Origin: Kluyvera sp046569695 | GTDB taxonomy: Bacteria; Pseudomonadota; Gammaproteobacteria; Enterobacterales; Enterobacteriaceae | Length of the DNA: 64,000 nt | Assembly: GCF_046569695.1 (NCBI RefSeq) | Contig: NZ_JBKHUI010000020.1 | Coordinates: 29,559 to 93,558 of the forward strand | Direction of reading: 5' to 3' | Shown here: positions 26,870 through 35,631 of the stretch, piece by piece | Position numbering within the stretch: position 1 is the first letter of the stretch | How the letters are laid out: every line of letters starts with the position of its first letter | Program-made: the position numbers and the translations under genes | Notes under the pieces: generated by a model | What the model was told of the DNA's origin: nothing | Databases searched by the model: none | Seen by the model: only the letters and a program-made list of their open reading frames with translations

Positions 26870-26950
26870 GTAGGCCGGATAAGGCGTTTACGCCGCCATC
26901 CGGCACCCAGCACAGGCTCTGCCGGATAGCGCTTCGCTTATCCGGCCTAC
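26870..26950. repeat. BIME (paired REP) between dtpC and glnB
   Basis: GTAGGCCGGATAAGGCGTTT ... GCCATCCGGC followed by the inverted unit GCCGGATAGCGCTTCGCTTA ending CCGGCCTAC. Located between convergent genes. Confidence 0.9.
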
Positions 26951-26955
26951 ATCGA

Positions 26956-27294
26956 TTAGATTGCTGCGTCGTCTTCTTCGCCGGTACGGATACGAATCAC
27001 GCGCGCCACGTCGAAGACAAAGATTTTGCCGTCGCCGATTTTGCCGGTCTGCGCGGTGCGGATAATAGTATCCACACAGGTATCGACGATATCGTCGGTC
27101 ACCACGATCTCAATTTTCACCTTCGGCAGAAAGTCCACCATGTACTCTGCACCGCGGTACAGCTCGGTATGACCTTTCTGACGGCCAAAGCCTTTCACTT
27201 CCGTTACCGTCATCCCGGTGATGCCAACTTCCGCCAGCGCTTCACGTACGTCATCGAGTTTGAAGGGTTTAATAATCGCATCAATTTTTTTCAT
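26956..27294 (-). CDS. glnB: GlnB, PII nitrogen signal protein
   Basis: 112 residues from MKKIDAIIKPFKLDD. Trimeric sensor of 2-oxoglutarate, ATP and glutamine that controls GlnE and NtrB. The uridylylation site Tyr51 lies in the T-loop HTELYRGAEYMVDF. The B-loop TGKIGDGKIFV and C-loop RIRTGEEDDAAI are intact. The frame extends 13 codons upstream without support. Confidence 0.98.
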   Translation of the reverse strand: MKKIDAIIKPFKLDDVREALAEVGITGMTVTEVKGFGRQKGHTELYRGAEYMVDFLPKVKIEIVVTDDIVDTCVDTIIRTAQTGKIGDGKIFVFDVARVIRIRTGEEDDAAI

Positions 27295-27362
27295 GGTGTT
27301 CCTGTCGTTTTTATCGCGTAACCGGTTGCTCACCGTATCATAAATCAGACGTATTTCGGGTG

Positions 27363-28700
27363 CTACTCTTTAAAGTCGTTCGCATCCAGTTCATGGCGAG
27401 AGAGCAATTTATAGAACTCCGTACGGTTGCGTCCGGCCATACGTGCTGCATGAGTGACGTTGCCTTTGGTGATTTGCAGCAGCTTGCGCAGGTAGTTGAG
27501 CTCAAACTGATTGCGTGCTTCCACGAAGGTAGGTAACGCGGTGTTCTCCCCTTCCAGCGCCTGCTCAACCAGCGCATCGCTGATGACCGGCGATGAGGTC
27601 AGCGCCACGCACTGCTCGATCACGTTGACCAGCTGGCGCACGTTACCCGGCCAGTTGGCCGCCATCAAGCGCTTCATGGCATCGGTGGAAAAGGCGCGAA
27701 CGAACGGCTTATGACGATCCGCCGACTGACGCAGCAGGTAGTTTGCCAGCAGCGGAATATCCTCGGTACGTTCGGCAAGCGTTGGGATCTTGAGGTTCAC
27801 CACGTTCAGGCGGTAGAAGAGATCTTCACGAAACTCGCCGCGGGCCATCGCTTTCGGTAGATCCCGGTGGGTCGCCGAGATGATACGTACATTGATATCG
27901 AGATCGCGGTTGCTGCCAAGCGGGCGCACCTTACGCTCCTGCAGCACACGCAGCAGTTTTACCTGCAGCGGCGTGGGCATATCGCCAATTTCATCAAGAA
28001 ACAGCGTGCCGCCTTCCGCTGCCTGGAACAGACCTTCCCGGTGGCTGACTGCGCCGGTAAACGCGCCGCGCGCGTGGCCGAACAGTTCCGACTCCAGCAG
28101 TTGCTCTGGCAGCGCCCCACAGTTGATCGCCACAAACGGCTTGGCGTGACGCGGGCTGGCGTTGTGAATGGCCTGCGCCAGAATCTCTTTCCCGGTACCG
28201 CTCTGGCCGTTAATCAGTACGCTGACGTCCGACTGCGCCACCATCTGCGCCTGTTCAAGCAGACGCAGCATCAGCGGGCTGCGGGTGACAATCGCTTCCC
28301 GCCACCGTTCATCGTTTGCCGGTGACGTGCGCTCCAGCGCTTCGTCGATGGCTTTATACAGCGCGTCTTTATCCACCGGTTTGGTTAAGAAGCTGAACAC
28401 GCCCTGCTGAGTCGCCGAGACCGCTTCCGGAATTGAGCCGTGGGCGGTCAGAATAATCACCGGCATCCCCGGCTGCACTTTCTGAATTTCGCCAAACAGC
28501 TGCAGGCCGTCCATCTCGTCCATCCGCAGGTCGCTGATCACCAGGTCAATACGCTCTTTGGCCAGCACGCGCAGCCCCTGCTGGCCACTTTCTGCCGTCA
28601 CAACCCGATAGCCTTCGCTGGTCAGACGCATCCCGAGAAGCTTCAGCAGGCCGGGGTCGTCATCCACCAGCAGCAAATGCGCAGGTTTACGGTTAGTCAT
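27363..28700 (-). CDS. glrR: GlrR, sigma54-dependent response regulator
   Basis: 445 residues. Receiver domain 1-120, with the phospho-acceptor Asp56 in DLVISDLRMDEMDG. AAA+ domain about 140-370 with Walker A GQSGTGKEIL and the sigma54-contacting GAFTGA loop. C-terminal Fis-type HTH (AARMAGRNRTEFYKLL). Activates glmY from TGTC-N10-GACA sites; three such sites are present upstream of glmY in this window. Overlaps the qseG end by 8 bp. Confidence 0.97.
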   Translation of the reverse strand: MTNRKPAHLLLVDDDPGLLKLLGMRLTSEGYRVVTAESGQQGLRVLAKERIDLVISDLRMDEMDGLQLFGEIQKVQPGMPVIILTAHGSIPEAVSATQQGVFSFLTKPVDKDALYKAIDEALERTSPANDERWREAIVTRSPLMLRLLEQAQMVAQSDVSVLINGQSGTGKEILAQAIHNASPRHAKPFVAINCGALPEQLLESELFGHARGAFTGAVSHREGLFQAAEGGTLFLDEIGDMPTPLQVKLLRVLQERKVRPLGSNRDLDINVRIISATHRDLPKAMARGEFREDLFYRLNVVNLKIPTLAERTEDIPLLANYLLRQSADRHKPFVRAFSTDAMKRLMAANWPGNVRQLVNVIEQCVALTSSPVISDALVEQALEGENTALPTFVEARNQFELNYLRKLLQITKGNVTHAARMAGRNRTEFYKLLSRHELDANDFKE

Positions 28701-29406
28701 GCTTATCCTCGTCAGATGCCGCGCCGTGAGACATATCGGCGCCCGGTTTGCGGGTAGAGAGCTGGCGTTCGATATCCGTCAGGTTTTGCAGTTTGCGGGT
28801 GGTTAAGTCCAGCTCACCCTGTAGCTGTTGCTGCTGCAGGCGCAGCGCGTCCAGTTGACCGTCGCTGGTCTCCTGCAGTTTGCTGTAACGTTGACGCTCT
28901 TCAGACAGCGATAGCTGCAATACCTGACCATCGCGCCAGAGTTGGTACAGCGGGCGAATGCGGACCGGAATTTGCGGGCTAAGGGTATCAATCGCCGTGA
29001 CCACCTGCCGACGCTCGGTCGGGGTGATTTTGGCATTAGCCAGCAGGATGCCGCGCTTAAACGCACTCTGCCAGGTATCCGCCGTCAGCGGACTGGCTTC
29101 GGCACGCGCACGCGCCGCCGACAGGCGATTGGCACAGTCCACGCTGCGCAGCCAGTAAAGGGGGTTGTTCTCTGCGGTATCGCCGTCCAGTGACCAGATA
29201 TCGTCGCAGTTAGTCGACAGATAATCCGCTACCTGCTGGCGCGGTTCACTGCCTTCGGTGCTGCTGCCGAGACTGTGCGGCGTCAGTGCGCTATTACATC
29301 CGGAGAGCATCAGGCAGGCGAGCCCAAACAGCCCGCCGCACCACCGCCGTGGTATCCGACTCGTCCGTGCTAAGAATTGGGGCATAGTGACTCGATTTCG
29401 ATTCAT
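28693..29406 (-). CDS. qseG: QseG, outer membrane lipoprotein of the GlrK/GlrR system
   Basis: 237 residues if started at 29406, where ATGA overlaps the glrK stop; a second ATG at 29385 is possible. The signal region ends in a lipobox (LMLSGC, Cys37). The mature part has a long coiled coil (about 155-215, heptad-like Leu/Gln). QseG interacts with the sensor kinase GlrK and promotes its activity. Located between glrK and glrR in one operon. Confidence 0.92.
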   Translation of the reverse strand: MNRNRVTMPQFLARTSRIPRRWCGGLFGLACLMLSGCNSALTPHSLGSSTEGSEPRQQVADYLSTNCDDIWSLDGDTAENNPLYWLRSVDCANRLSAARARAEASPLTADTWQSAFKRGILLANAKITPTERRQVVTAIDTLSPQIPVRIRPLYQLWRDGQVLQLSLSEERQRYSKLQETSDGQLDALRLQQQQLQGELDLTTRKLQNLTDIERQLSTRKPGADMSHGAASDEDKHD

Positions 29407-30839
29407 GTGGTTGTTTTTTCCAGCCCAGGTACCGGGAGTTCAATGCGAAAACAGACGTTACCGTCCTGGGTGTCGAGAAGCTGTAGTTCGCCGTGCATTT
29501 TCCGAACGGAGTCGCGCGCAAGGCTCAATCCCAGGCCGCTCCCCTTCACCGCACCTTTGCGCTGATGGCTACCCTGAAAGAAAGGCTCGAAAATCATTAA
29601 TTTTTCGCTATCCGGGATCGGCGTTCCGGTATTGATAACGTCTATGGCTATCCGCGAGCCGTCCCGATGACTACGGAGATAAATGTTACCGGATTCAGTG
29701 CCATAGTGCACCGCATTCGAGTAGAGATTATCCAACGCATTCAGCAATAAAGTCGGTTCCGCCAGGCAAGCCGGTGCCTGCAGGTCGACCTGCGTGTGCA
29801 TCAGTTTAGCCCTTGCCGGCAGACTGTGCGCAGAAACCACCAGCTCGACTAGCGGTGCCAGTGCCACATACTCCATGCGCACGGCGGTTTCACTGAGTTT
29901 ACGGTTGTAGTCCAGCAGCTGTTCAATCAGGGTTTGTAGATTGCGGCTGCTGCTATCAAGAATATCCACCACCTCTTTTTGCTCCGCCGTCAGCGGGCCG
30001 ACCACCTGATCGGCTAACAGCTCGGTGCCCTCGCGCATGCTGGCGAGCGGCGTTTTCAGTTCATGGGAAAGATGGCGCAGGAACTGGTGACGCTGCGACT
30101 CCAGCCAGGAGAGGCGGTCGCTGAGCCAGATAATTCGCTGCCCGACGGAACGCAGCTCGCGCGGGCCGCGGAACATCACCTCACCGTCCAGCGACTGCCC
30201 TTCGCCCAGCCGGTTAATCATGCTCTCGATGCCCTTCACCGGGCCGATAATCATGCGGGTAAACAGCAGCACCATCGCCAGGCTCACCAGGAACAGCACC
30301 AATGCCTGCCAGCCAAAGAACTGGCCGCGTTCGGCAATCGCCTGTTGGAGTTGCTGCCCACGAGAGAAGACCACGGTACGGGTAGCCTGCACCAGCTCAC
30401 CGTTGGCGCTGGAGAAAGCTTCAAGCTTCGCCACCGCCTGCTTTTCCGGGCCGCTGTTGGTGCACTGGAGGGCCGTCAGGTCGTGGAGATTCTGCCGCAG
30501 TCGCTGGTAGAGCGTGTCATCTGGCAGCACACCCGCGTGCGCTTCCAGCATATCGCTATAGCGTTTACGTTGACTCTGGTACACCTTCGCCAGCGTTGGG
30601 TCATCCAGCACGCAGTACTGGCGGTAGCTACGCTCCATATCCAGCGCGACGTTCGCCATCGCTTCGCTGCGTCGGGCATCCATCAGCGTGGTGCGGTTAG
30701 TCTGTTCGGCCTGAGCGCTGAGCATGTTGAGGCTCTGCCATGCCTGCCAGGCAAGCACCAGCAGCGGCAGCAGAATCAGCAGGAAAGCCAGCGTCACCAG
30801 TTGGCGAAGCGATCGTGGAGAAAGCGAGGGGCGTTTCAA
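29403..30839 (-). CDS. glrK: GlrK (QseE) sensor histidine kinase
   Basis: 478 residues from a TTG at 30839 (MKRPSLSPRSLRQL, like E. coli); an in-frame TTG at 30857 would add 6. Two membrane segments (about 13-35 and 168-190) flank a periplasmic domain; then HAMP, the HisKA H-box LSHELKTPLASMREG and the HATPase G-boxes (GSGLGLSLARD). Phosphorylates GlrR. Lies downstream of glmY and probably shares its transcript. Confidence 0.95.
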   Translation of the reverse strand: MKRPSLSPRSLRQLVTLAFLLILLPLLVLAWQAWQSLNMLSAQAEQTNRTTLMDARRSEAMANVALDMERSYRQYCVLDDPTLAKVYQSQRKRYSDMLEAHAGVLPDDTLYQRLRQNLHDLTALQCTNSGPEKQAVAKLEAFSSANGELVQATRTVVFSRGQQLQQAIAERGQFFGWQALVLFLVSLAMVLLFTRMIIGPVKGIESMINRLGEGQSLDGEVMFRGPRELRSVGQRIIWLSDRLSWLESQRHQFLRHLSHELKTPLASMREGTELLADQVVGPLTAEQKEVVDILDSSSRNLQTLIEQLLDYNRKLSETAVRMEYVALAPLVELVVSAHSLPARAKLMHTQVDLQAPACLAEPTLLLNALDNLYSNAVHYGTESGNIYLRSHRDGSRIAIDVINTGTPIPDSEKLMIFEPFFQGSHQRKGAVKGSGLGLSLARDSVRKMHGELQLLDTQDGNVCFRIELPVPGLEKTTT

Positions 30840-30909
30840 AAGAGGTATCTCAGTCAATCAACGTACCGGAATGCTAACTGAGGATATCGATGAGGGAAAG
30901 GCCAGAAAT

Positions 30910-31116
30910 AACAAAGCCGGGCAGAAGCCCGGCTTTGTTATGGAATAAGGCGGTGCCTAACTCAACGTTTCGCCCGATGGTTGATAAAGCAGCGCTATAT
31001 GGTTGATAAAGCAGCGCTATTATCAGTTGCTGGACGGCAGGCACCTTGTTGTGCGTCATTCGAAGTTTATGTAGCACGTCCCGAAGGGGCTGACATAAGA
31101 AGGTGAATGAGCCACT
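30910..31116 (-). ncRNA. glmY: GlmY small RNA with an internal 22-bp duplication
   Basis: The RNA starts AGTGGCTCATTCACC, has the conserved block CGGGACGTGCTACATAAAC, and ends in a 13-bp terminator stem (30910-30939, AACAAAGCCGGGC). GlmY is a decoy that binds RapZ and so spares GlmZ, raising GlmS. It lies between purL and glrK as in E. coli. The version here is 207 nt through the terminator, against 184 in E. coli; a perfect 22-bp tandem repeat (30977-30998, 30999-31020) accounts for 22 of the 23 extra bases. The repeat lies inside the long arm closed by GGTGCCT (31045-31039) and AGGCACC (30958-30952). Confidence 0.93.
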
Positions 31117-31126
31117 GATTAATATT

Positions 31127-31143
31127 ATGCATGATGCGTGCCA
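31127..31143 (-). promoter_or_regulatory. glmY sigma54 promoter with overlapping sigma70 -10
   Basis: Minus strand TTGGCACGCATCATGCAT: GG at -26/-25 and GC at -14/-13 with 10-nt spacing, the sigma54 -24/-12 pattern. The next bases CATAATATT supply a sigma70-type -10. E. coli glmY has the same overlapping arrangement. Confidence 0.85.
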
Positions 31144-31232
31144 AAATACAAAACAATAAATTAACACAATGATAAATATAGAAAATACATGAAACATGTT
31201 CATGGAGGGATGAAAGCAGTTTTTGGGCATTG

Positions 31233-31250
31233 TGTCGCTAATTAGCAACA
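31233..31250. promoter_or_regulatory. GlrR site, proximal (one mismatch)
   Basis: TGTC-N10-AACA, one base from the GlrR consensus TGTC-N10-GACA, about 120-135 bp upstream of glmY. Confidence 0.7.
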
Positions 31251-31295
31251 CCCAAAGTGCATTATTAAAAAAATAAAACAAATCAAATAGTTAAA

Positions 31296-31313
31296 TGTCT
31301 CCATTTGGCGACA
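31296..31313. promoter_or_regulatory. GlrR site, middle (perfect)
   Basis: TGTC-TCCATTTGGC-GACA, an exact match to TGTC-N10-GACA. Confidence 0.85.
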
Positions 31314-31328
31314 CAAGCACACCCTCAA

Positions 31329-31346
31329 TGTCGGGGTTTCCCGACA
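31329..31346. promoter_or_regulatory. GlrR site, distal (perfect)
   Basis: TGTC-GGGGTTTCCC-GACA, an exact match and also a near-perfect palindrome. Confidence 0.85.
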
Positions 31347-31368
31347 CTCTCGATACCAACGCATTCAT

Positions 31369-31448
31369 GTAGGCCTGATAAGCGCAGCGCCATCAGGCAA
31401 ATCTGCGCACATTGCTGGATGGCGGCGTAAACGCCTTATCCGGCCTAC
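31369..31448. repeat. BIME between purL and the glmY regulatory region
   Basis: GTAGGCCTGATAAGCGCAGC GCCATCAGGC, then TGGATGGCGGCGTAAACGCC and TTATCCGGCCTAC. Two opposed REP units. Confidence 0.88.
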
Positions 31449-31452
31449 CGAT

Positions 31453-31480
31453 AAAAAAGCCCCTCACCAGGAGGGGCTTG
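31453..31480 (-). terminator. purL Rho-independent terminator
   Basis: Minus strand AAGCCCCTC-CTGG-GAGGGGCTTTTTT, a 9-bp stem with a T-run just past the purL stop. Confidence 0.92.
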
Positions 31481-31498
31481 ATACATTAAGCGTTAGTC

Positions 31499-34400
31499 TT
31501 AACCAAGCTGCTTACGCGCATTGCGGAAAATACGCATCCACGGGCTGTCCTCGCCCCAGTTTTCCGGGTGCCAGGAGTTGGAAACCGTACGGAACACGCG
31601 CTCCGGGTGCGGCATCATAATGGTGACGCGACCGCTTTCGTTGGTTACCGCGGTGATCCCATTAGGAGAACCGTTCGGGTTCGCCGGATAGGCTTCAGTG
31701 ACTTTACCGAAGTTATCCACGAAACGTAGCGCCACCAGCCCTTTGCTTTCCAGCTGTGCCAGATGCGCACCGTCGCGAACTTCCACATGACCTTCACCGT
31801 GAGAGACGGCGATTGGCATACGGGAGCCTTCCATACCGGCAAGCAGCAGCGATGGGCTGCTGGCGACTTCCACCAGGCTGAAGCGCGCTTCAAAACGGTC
31901 GGAGTGGTTACGCACAAAGCGCGGCCACAGGTCGCTGCCTGGGATCAGCTCATGCAGGTTAGACATCATCTGACAGCCGTTGCAGACGCCCAGCGCCAGG
32001 GTCTGCGGACGGTGGAAGAAGGTCGCAAACTCATCGCGAACGCGGTTGTTAAACAGGATGGATTTCGCCCAACCTTCACCCGCACCGAGTACGTCACCGT
32101 AAGAGAAGCCACCGCAGGCCACCAGCGCCTGGAAGTCCGCCAGACCGGTACGCCCTGCCAGCAGGTCGCTCATGTGTACGTCGATGGCGTCAAAGCCCGC
32201 ACGATGGAAGGCAGCCGCCATCTCAACGTGGGAGTTCACGCCCTGCTCGCGCAGTACCGCCACTTTCGGACGCGCCCCGGTGGAGATGTAAGGTGCTGCG
32301 ACGTCGGCGGCGATATCGAAGGTGAGCTTCACATTGAGGCCCGGATCGTTATCGTTGGCTTTCGCCTCGTGTTCCTGATCGGCACACTCTGGGTTGTCAC
32401 GCAGACGCTGCATCTGCCAGGTGGTTTCTGCCCACCACATACGAAGCTGTGAGCGGCTTTCGCTAAATACCGGCTGACCGTTAGCGGTCAGGGTGAAGCG
32501 GTCACCTTCAACGGCTTTACCGAGGAAGTGCACGCACTCTGCCAGGCCGTTCGCCGCCAGAATCGCTTCTACCGCCTCGCGGTCAGAGGCGCGAACCTGA
32601 ATCACCGCGCCCAGCTCTTCGTTGAACAGCGCCGCCAGACGATCGTCGCCGAGGGTTGCCACGTCGGCTTCCACGCCGCAGTGACCGGCAAAGGCCATTT
32701 CAGCCAGGGTGACCAGCAGGCCACCGTCGGAGCGGTCGTGGTAGGCCAGCAGCTTACGCTGTGCGACCAGTGCCTGAATCGCCTCGTAGAAGCCTTTCAG
32801 CTGTGCCACGTCGCGAACGTCGGCTGGTTTATCGCCCAATTGACGGTAAACCTGCGCCAGTGCGGTCGCGCCCAGCGCGTTATGGCCCTTGCCGAGGTCA
32901 ATCAGCAGCAGGGCGTTATCTTCAGTCACCAGCTGCGGCGTGATGGTGTGGCGCACGTCTTCGACGCGAGCAAAGGCGGAAATCACCAGCGACAGCGGCG
33001 AGGTCATTTCGCGCTGCTCGTTACCTTCCTGCCAGCGGGTTTTCATCGACATGGAGTCTTTGCCCACCGGAATGGTCAGGCCCAGCTGCGGGCACATCTC
33101 TTCGCCAATCGCTTTCACCGCTTCGTACAGACCGGCGTCTTCGCCAGGGTGACCTGCCGCTGACATCCAGTTTGCCGAGAGCTTAATGTGTTTGATGTTG
33201 CCAATCTGGGTTGCGGCAATGTTGGTCAGCGCTTCACCTACCGCCAGACGGGCGGAGGCGGCAAAGTCCAGCAGCGCAACCGGCGCACGTTCACCGATAG
33301 ACATCGCTTCGCCGTAATAGCTGTCGAGGCTGGCGGTGGTCACCGCGCAGTTCGCTACCGGGATCTGCCATGGGCCAACCATCTGGTCGCGCGCGACCAT
33401 GCCGGTGACCGTACGGTCGCCGATGGTCACGAGGAAGGTTTTCTCCGCTACGGTCGGCAGATGCAGTACGCGGTTCACCGCATCGGCAATCGTAATCTGT
33501 TCACGCGCAAGCGCTTCGCCCTTCGCTTTCAGCGTCTGCACGTCGCGGGTCATTTTCGGCGTTTTGCCAAGCAGCACGTCCAGCGGCATGTCGATCGGCT
33601 GGTTGTCGAAGTGGCTGTCGCCGAGGGTCAGATGCTTCTCTTCGGTAGCTTCACCAATTACCGCGTACGGCGCGCGTTCACGCTTACACAGCTCGTCGAA
33701 CAGCGGCAGCTGGTCAGCGGCAACCGCCAGCACATAGCGCTCCTGGGATTCGTTACACCAGATTTCCAGCGGGCTCATGCCCGGTTCATCGCTGAGGATG
33801 TCGCGCAGCTGGAATTTACCGCCGCGTCCGCCGTCGCTCACCAGCTCCGGCATGGCGTTAGACAGACCGCCCGCGCCCACGTCGTGGATAAACAGAATCG
33901 GGTTGGCATCGCCCAGCTGCCAGCAGCGGTCGATAACTTCCTGGCAGCGGCGTTCCATTTCCGGGTTGTCGCGCTGTACGGATGCGAAGTCGAGGTCAGC
34001 ATCGGACTGGCCGGAAGCCATCGAAGAGGCTGCGCCGCCGCCGAGGCCGATGTTCATCGCCGGGCCGCCAAGGACGATCAGCTTCGCCCCCACCACGATC
34101 TCACCTTTCTGAACGTGATCGGCGCGGATGTTGCCGATCCCGCCTGCCAGCATGATCGGTTTGTGATAGCCGCGCAGCTCTTCGCCGTTGTGGCTATTCA
34201 CTTTTTCTTCGTAGGTACGGAAGTAGCCGGTCAGCGCCGGGCGGCCAAATTCGTTGTTGAACGCCGCGCCGCCCAACGGGCCGTCGGTCATGATGTCCAG
34301 CGCGGTGACGATACGATCCGGCTTGCCAAAATCTTCTTCCCACGGCTGCTCAAAGCCAGGAATACGCAGGTTGGACACGGAGAAGCCCACCAGACCCGCT

Positions 34401-35386
34401 TTTGGCTTCGCACCGCGACCGGTTGCGCCTTCGTCGCGAATTTCACCGCCGGAGCCGGTTGCCGCACCCGGCCATGGAGAGATAGCCGTCGGGTGGTTAT
34501 GGGTTTCTACCTTCATCAGGATATGCGCAGGCTCCTGATGGAAATCGTAGCGGCCGGTTTTGTGGTCAGCAAAGTAGCGGCCCACTTCAGAGCCTTCCAT
34601 CACTGCAGCGTTGTCTTTATAGGCAGACAGCACATGATCCGGCGTGGTTTCGAAGGTGTTTTTGATCATCTTAAACAGCGACTTCGGCTGCTGTTTACCG
34701 TCGATAATCCAATCGGCGTTAAAAATCTTGTGACGACAGTGCTCGGAGTTCGCCTGAGCAAACATATAGAGTTCGATGTCGTTCGGGTTGCGACCCAGTT
34801 TGGTAAACGCATCCTGCAGGTAGTCAATTTCGTCGTCCGCCAGCGCCAGGCCCAGACGAATGTTGGCATCAATCAGCGCCTGACGACCCTGCCCCAACAG
34901 ATCCACGCTGGCAACCGGTGCCGGCTGATGATGGGCAAACAGTTTTTCGGCGTCCTGCAGCGAATCAAATACGCTCTCCATCATGCGGTCGTGTAGTTCA
35001 GCTGCCACGGCGCTGACCTGCTCGGCGGTCAGACTGGCAGCATCAACGTAGTACGCCACGCCGCGCTCAAGGCGCAGAACCTGCGAGAGACCGCAATTAT
35101 GGGCGATGTCGGTTGCTTTTGAAGACCAAGGGGAGATGGTGCCAGGGCGGGGGGTGACGAGCAGCAGTTTACCGGTAGGGTTATGGCTGTTGAGGCTTGG
35201 GCCATACTGCAACAGTCGCTCAAGTCGGGCTCGCTCTTCTTTATTAAGCGGCGCGTCCAGGTCAGCAAAATGGACATACTCGGCGTAAATGTTGCTTACC
35301 GGGAGGTTGGCTGCCTGAAACCGCGTCAGCAGTTTGTTAATACGAAATGCAGACAGTGCAGGCGAACCACGCAGAATTTCCATCAT
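31499..35386 (-). CDS. purL: Phosphoribosylformylglycinamidine synthase
   Basis: 1295 residues, the single-chain gamma-proteobacterial form. Converts FGAR, glutamine and ATP to FGAM in purine synthesis. N-terminal PurS-like domain, two AIRS-like halves (about 150-1000, for example GGIGNIRADHVQKGE), and a C-terminal glutaminase domain with its catalytic Cys in LALGVCNGCQMMSNL and ending HGEGHVEV and MMPHPERVFRTV. A PurR box lies upstream and a strong terminator downstream. Confidence 0.98.
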   Translation of the reverse strand: MMEILRGSPALSAFRINKLLTRFQAANLPVSNIYAEYVHFADLDAPLNKEERARLERLLQYGPSLNSHNPTGKLLLVTPRPGTISPWSSKATDIAHNCGLSQVLRLERGVAYYVDAASLTAEQVSAVAAELHDRMMESVFDSLQDAEKLFAHHQPAPVASVDLLGQGRQALIDANIRLGLALADDEIDYLQDAFTKLGRNPNDIELYMFAQANSEHCRHKIFNADWIIDGKQQPKSLFKMIKNTFETTPDHVLSAYKDNAAVMEGSEVGRYFADHKTGRYDFHQEPAHILMKVETHNHPTAISPWPGAATGSGGEIRDEGATGRGAKPKAGLVGFSVSNLRIPGFEQPWEEDFGKPDRIVTALDIMTDGPLGGAAFNNEFGRPALTGYFRTYEEKVNSHNGEELRGYHKPIMLAGGIGNIRADHVQKGEIVVGAKLIVLGGPAMNIGLGGGAASSMASGQSDADLDFASVQRDNPEMERRCQEVIDRCWQLGDANPILFIHDVGAGGLSNAMPELVSDGGRGGKFQLRDILSDEPGMSPLEIWCNESQERYVLAVAADQLPLFDELCKRERAPYAVIGEATEEKHLTLGDSHFDNQPIDMPLDVLLGKTPKMTRDVQTLKAKGEALAREQITIADAVNRVLHLPTVAEKTFLVTIGDRTVTGMVARDQMVGPWQIPVANCAVTTASLDSYYGEAMSIGERAPVALLDFAASARLAVGEALTNIAATQIGNIKHIKLSANWMSAAGHPGEDAGLYEAVKAIGEEMCPQLGLTIPVGKDSMSMKTRWQEGNEQREMTSPLSLVISAFARVEDVRHTITPQLVTEDNALLLIDLGKGHNALGATALAQVYRQLGDKPADVRDVAQLKGFYEAIQALVAQRKLLAYHDRSDGGLLVTLAEMAFAGHCGVEADVATLGDDRLAALFNEELGAVIQVRASDREAVEAILAANGLAECVHFLGKAVEGDRFTLTANGQPVFSESRSQLRMWWAETTWQMQRLRDNPECADQEHEAKANDNDPGLNVKLTFDIAADVAAPYISTGARPKVAVLREQGVNSHVEMAAAFHRAGFDAIDVHMSDLLAGRTGLADFQALVACGGFSYGDVLGAGEGWAKSILFNNRVRDEFATFFHRPQTLALGVCNGCQMMSNLHELIPGSDLWPRFVRNHSDRFEARFSLVEVASSPSLLLAGMEGSRMPIAVSHGEGHVEVRDGAHLAQLESKGLVALRFVDNFGKVTEAYPANPNGSPNGITAVTNESGRVTIMMPHPERVFRTVSNSWHPENWGEDSPWMRIFRNARKQLG

Positions 35387-35462
35387 AAGTCTCTCGTCTT
35401 CTCAGCTTTCAGTGTGCGCAATGGGGGAGAACGGGCGCTATTATAGAGAATCCTGCGCCCAG

Positions 35463-35478
35463 ACGAAACCGTTTGCGT
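35463..35478 (-). promoter_or_regulatory. PurR operator of purL
   Basis: ACGAAACCGTTTGCGT (plus strand), a 16-bp PurR palindrome about 77-92 bp upstream of the purL start. Confidence 0.85.
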
Positions 35479-35631
35479 CGAAATAAAAACATCTCTTTTC
35501 TTTATCAATAGATGTGACGTATCTCTCGAATAAGTTGCCAACTGGCGCAATGTTAAGCAAAATGCCGCTCATTCTGTCATAACGCTTTAGATTATCTGGA
35601 ACAACCTCTGGCAACGCAGTGAATTAACTAT

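Noticed and set aside
33188..34996. 602-codon open frame on the plus strand opposite purL
   Set aside because: It lies wholly inside the well-conserved purL gene on the other strand, has no ribosome site and no recognisable domain. Long antisense frames are expected in GC-rich codon-biased genes.
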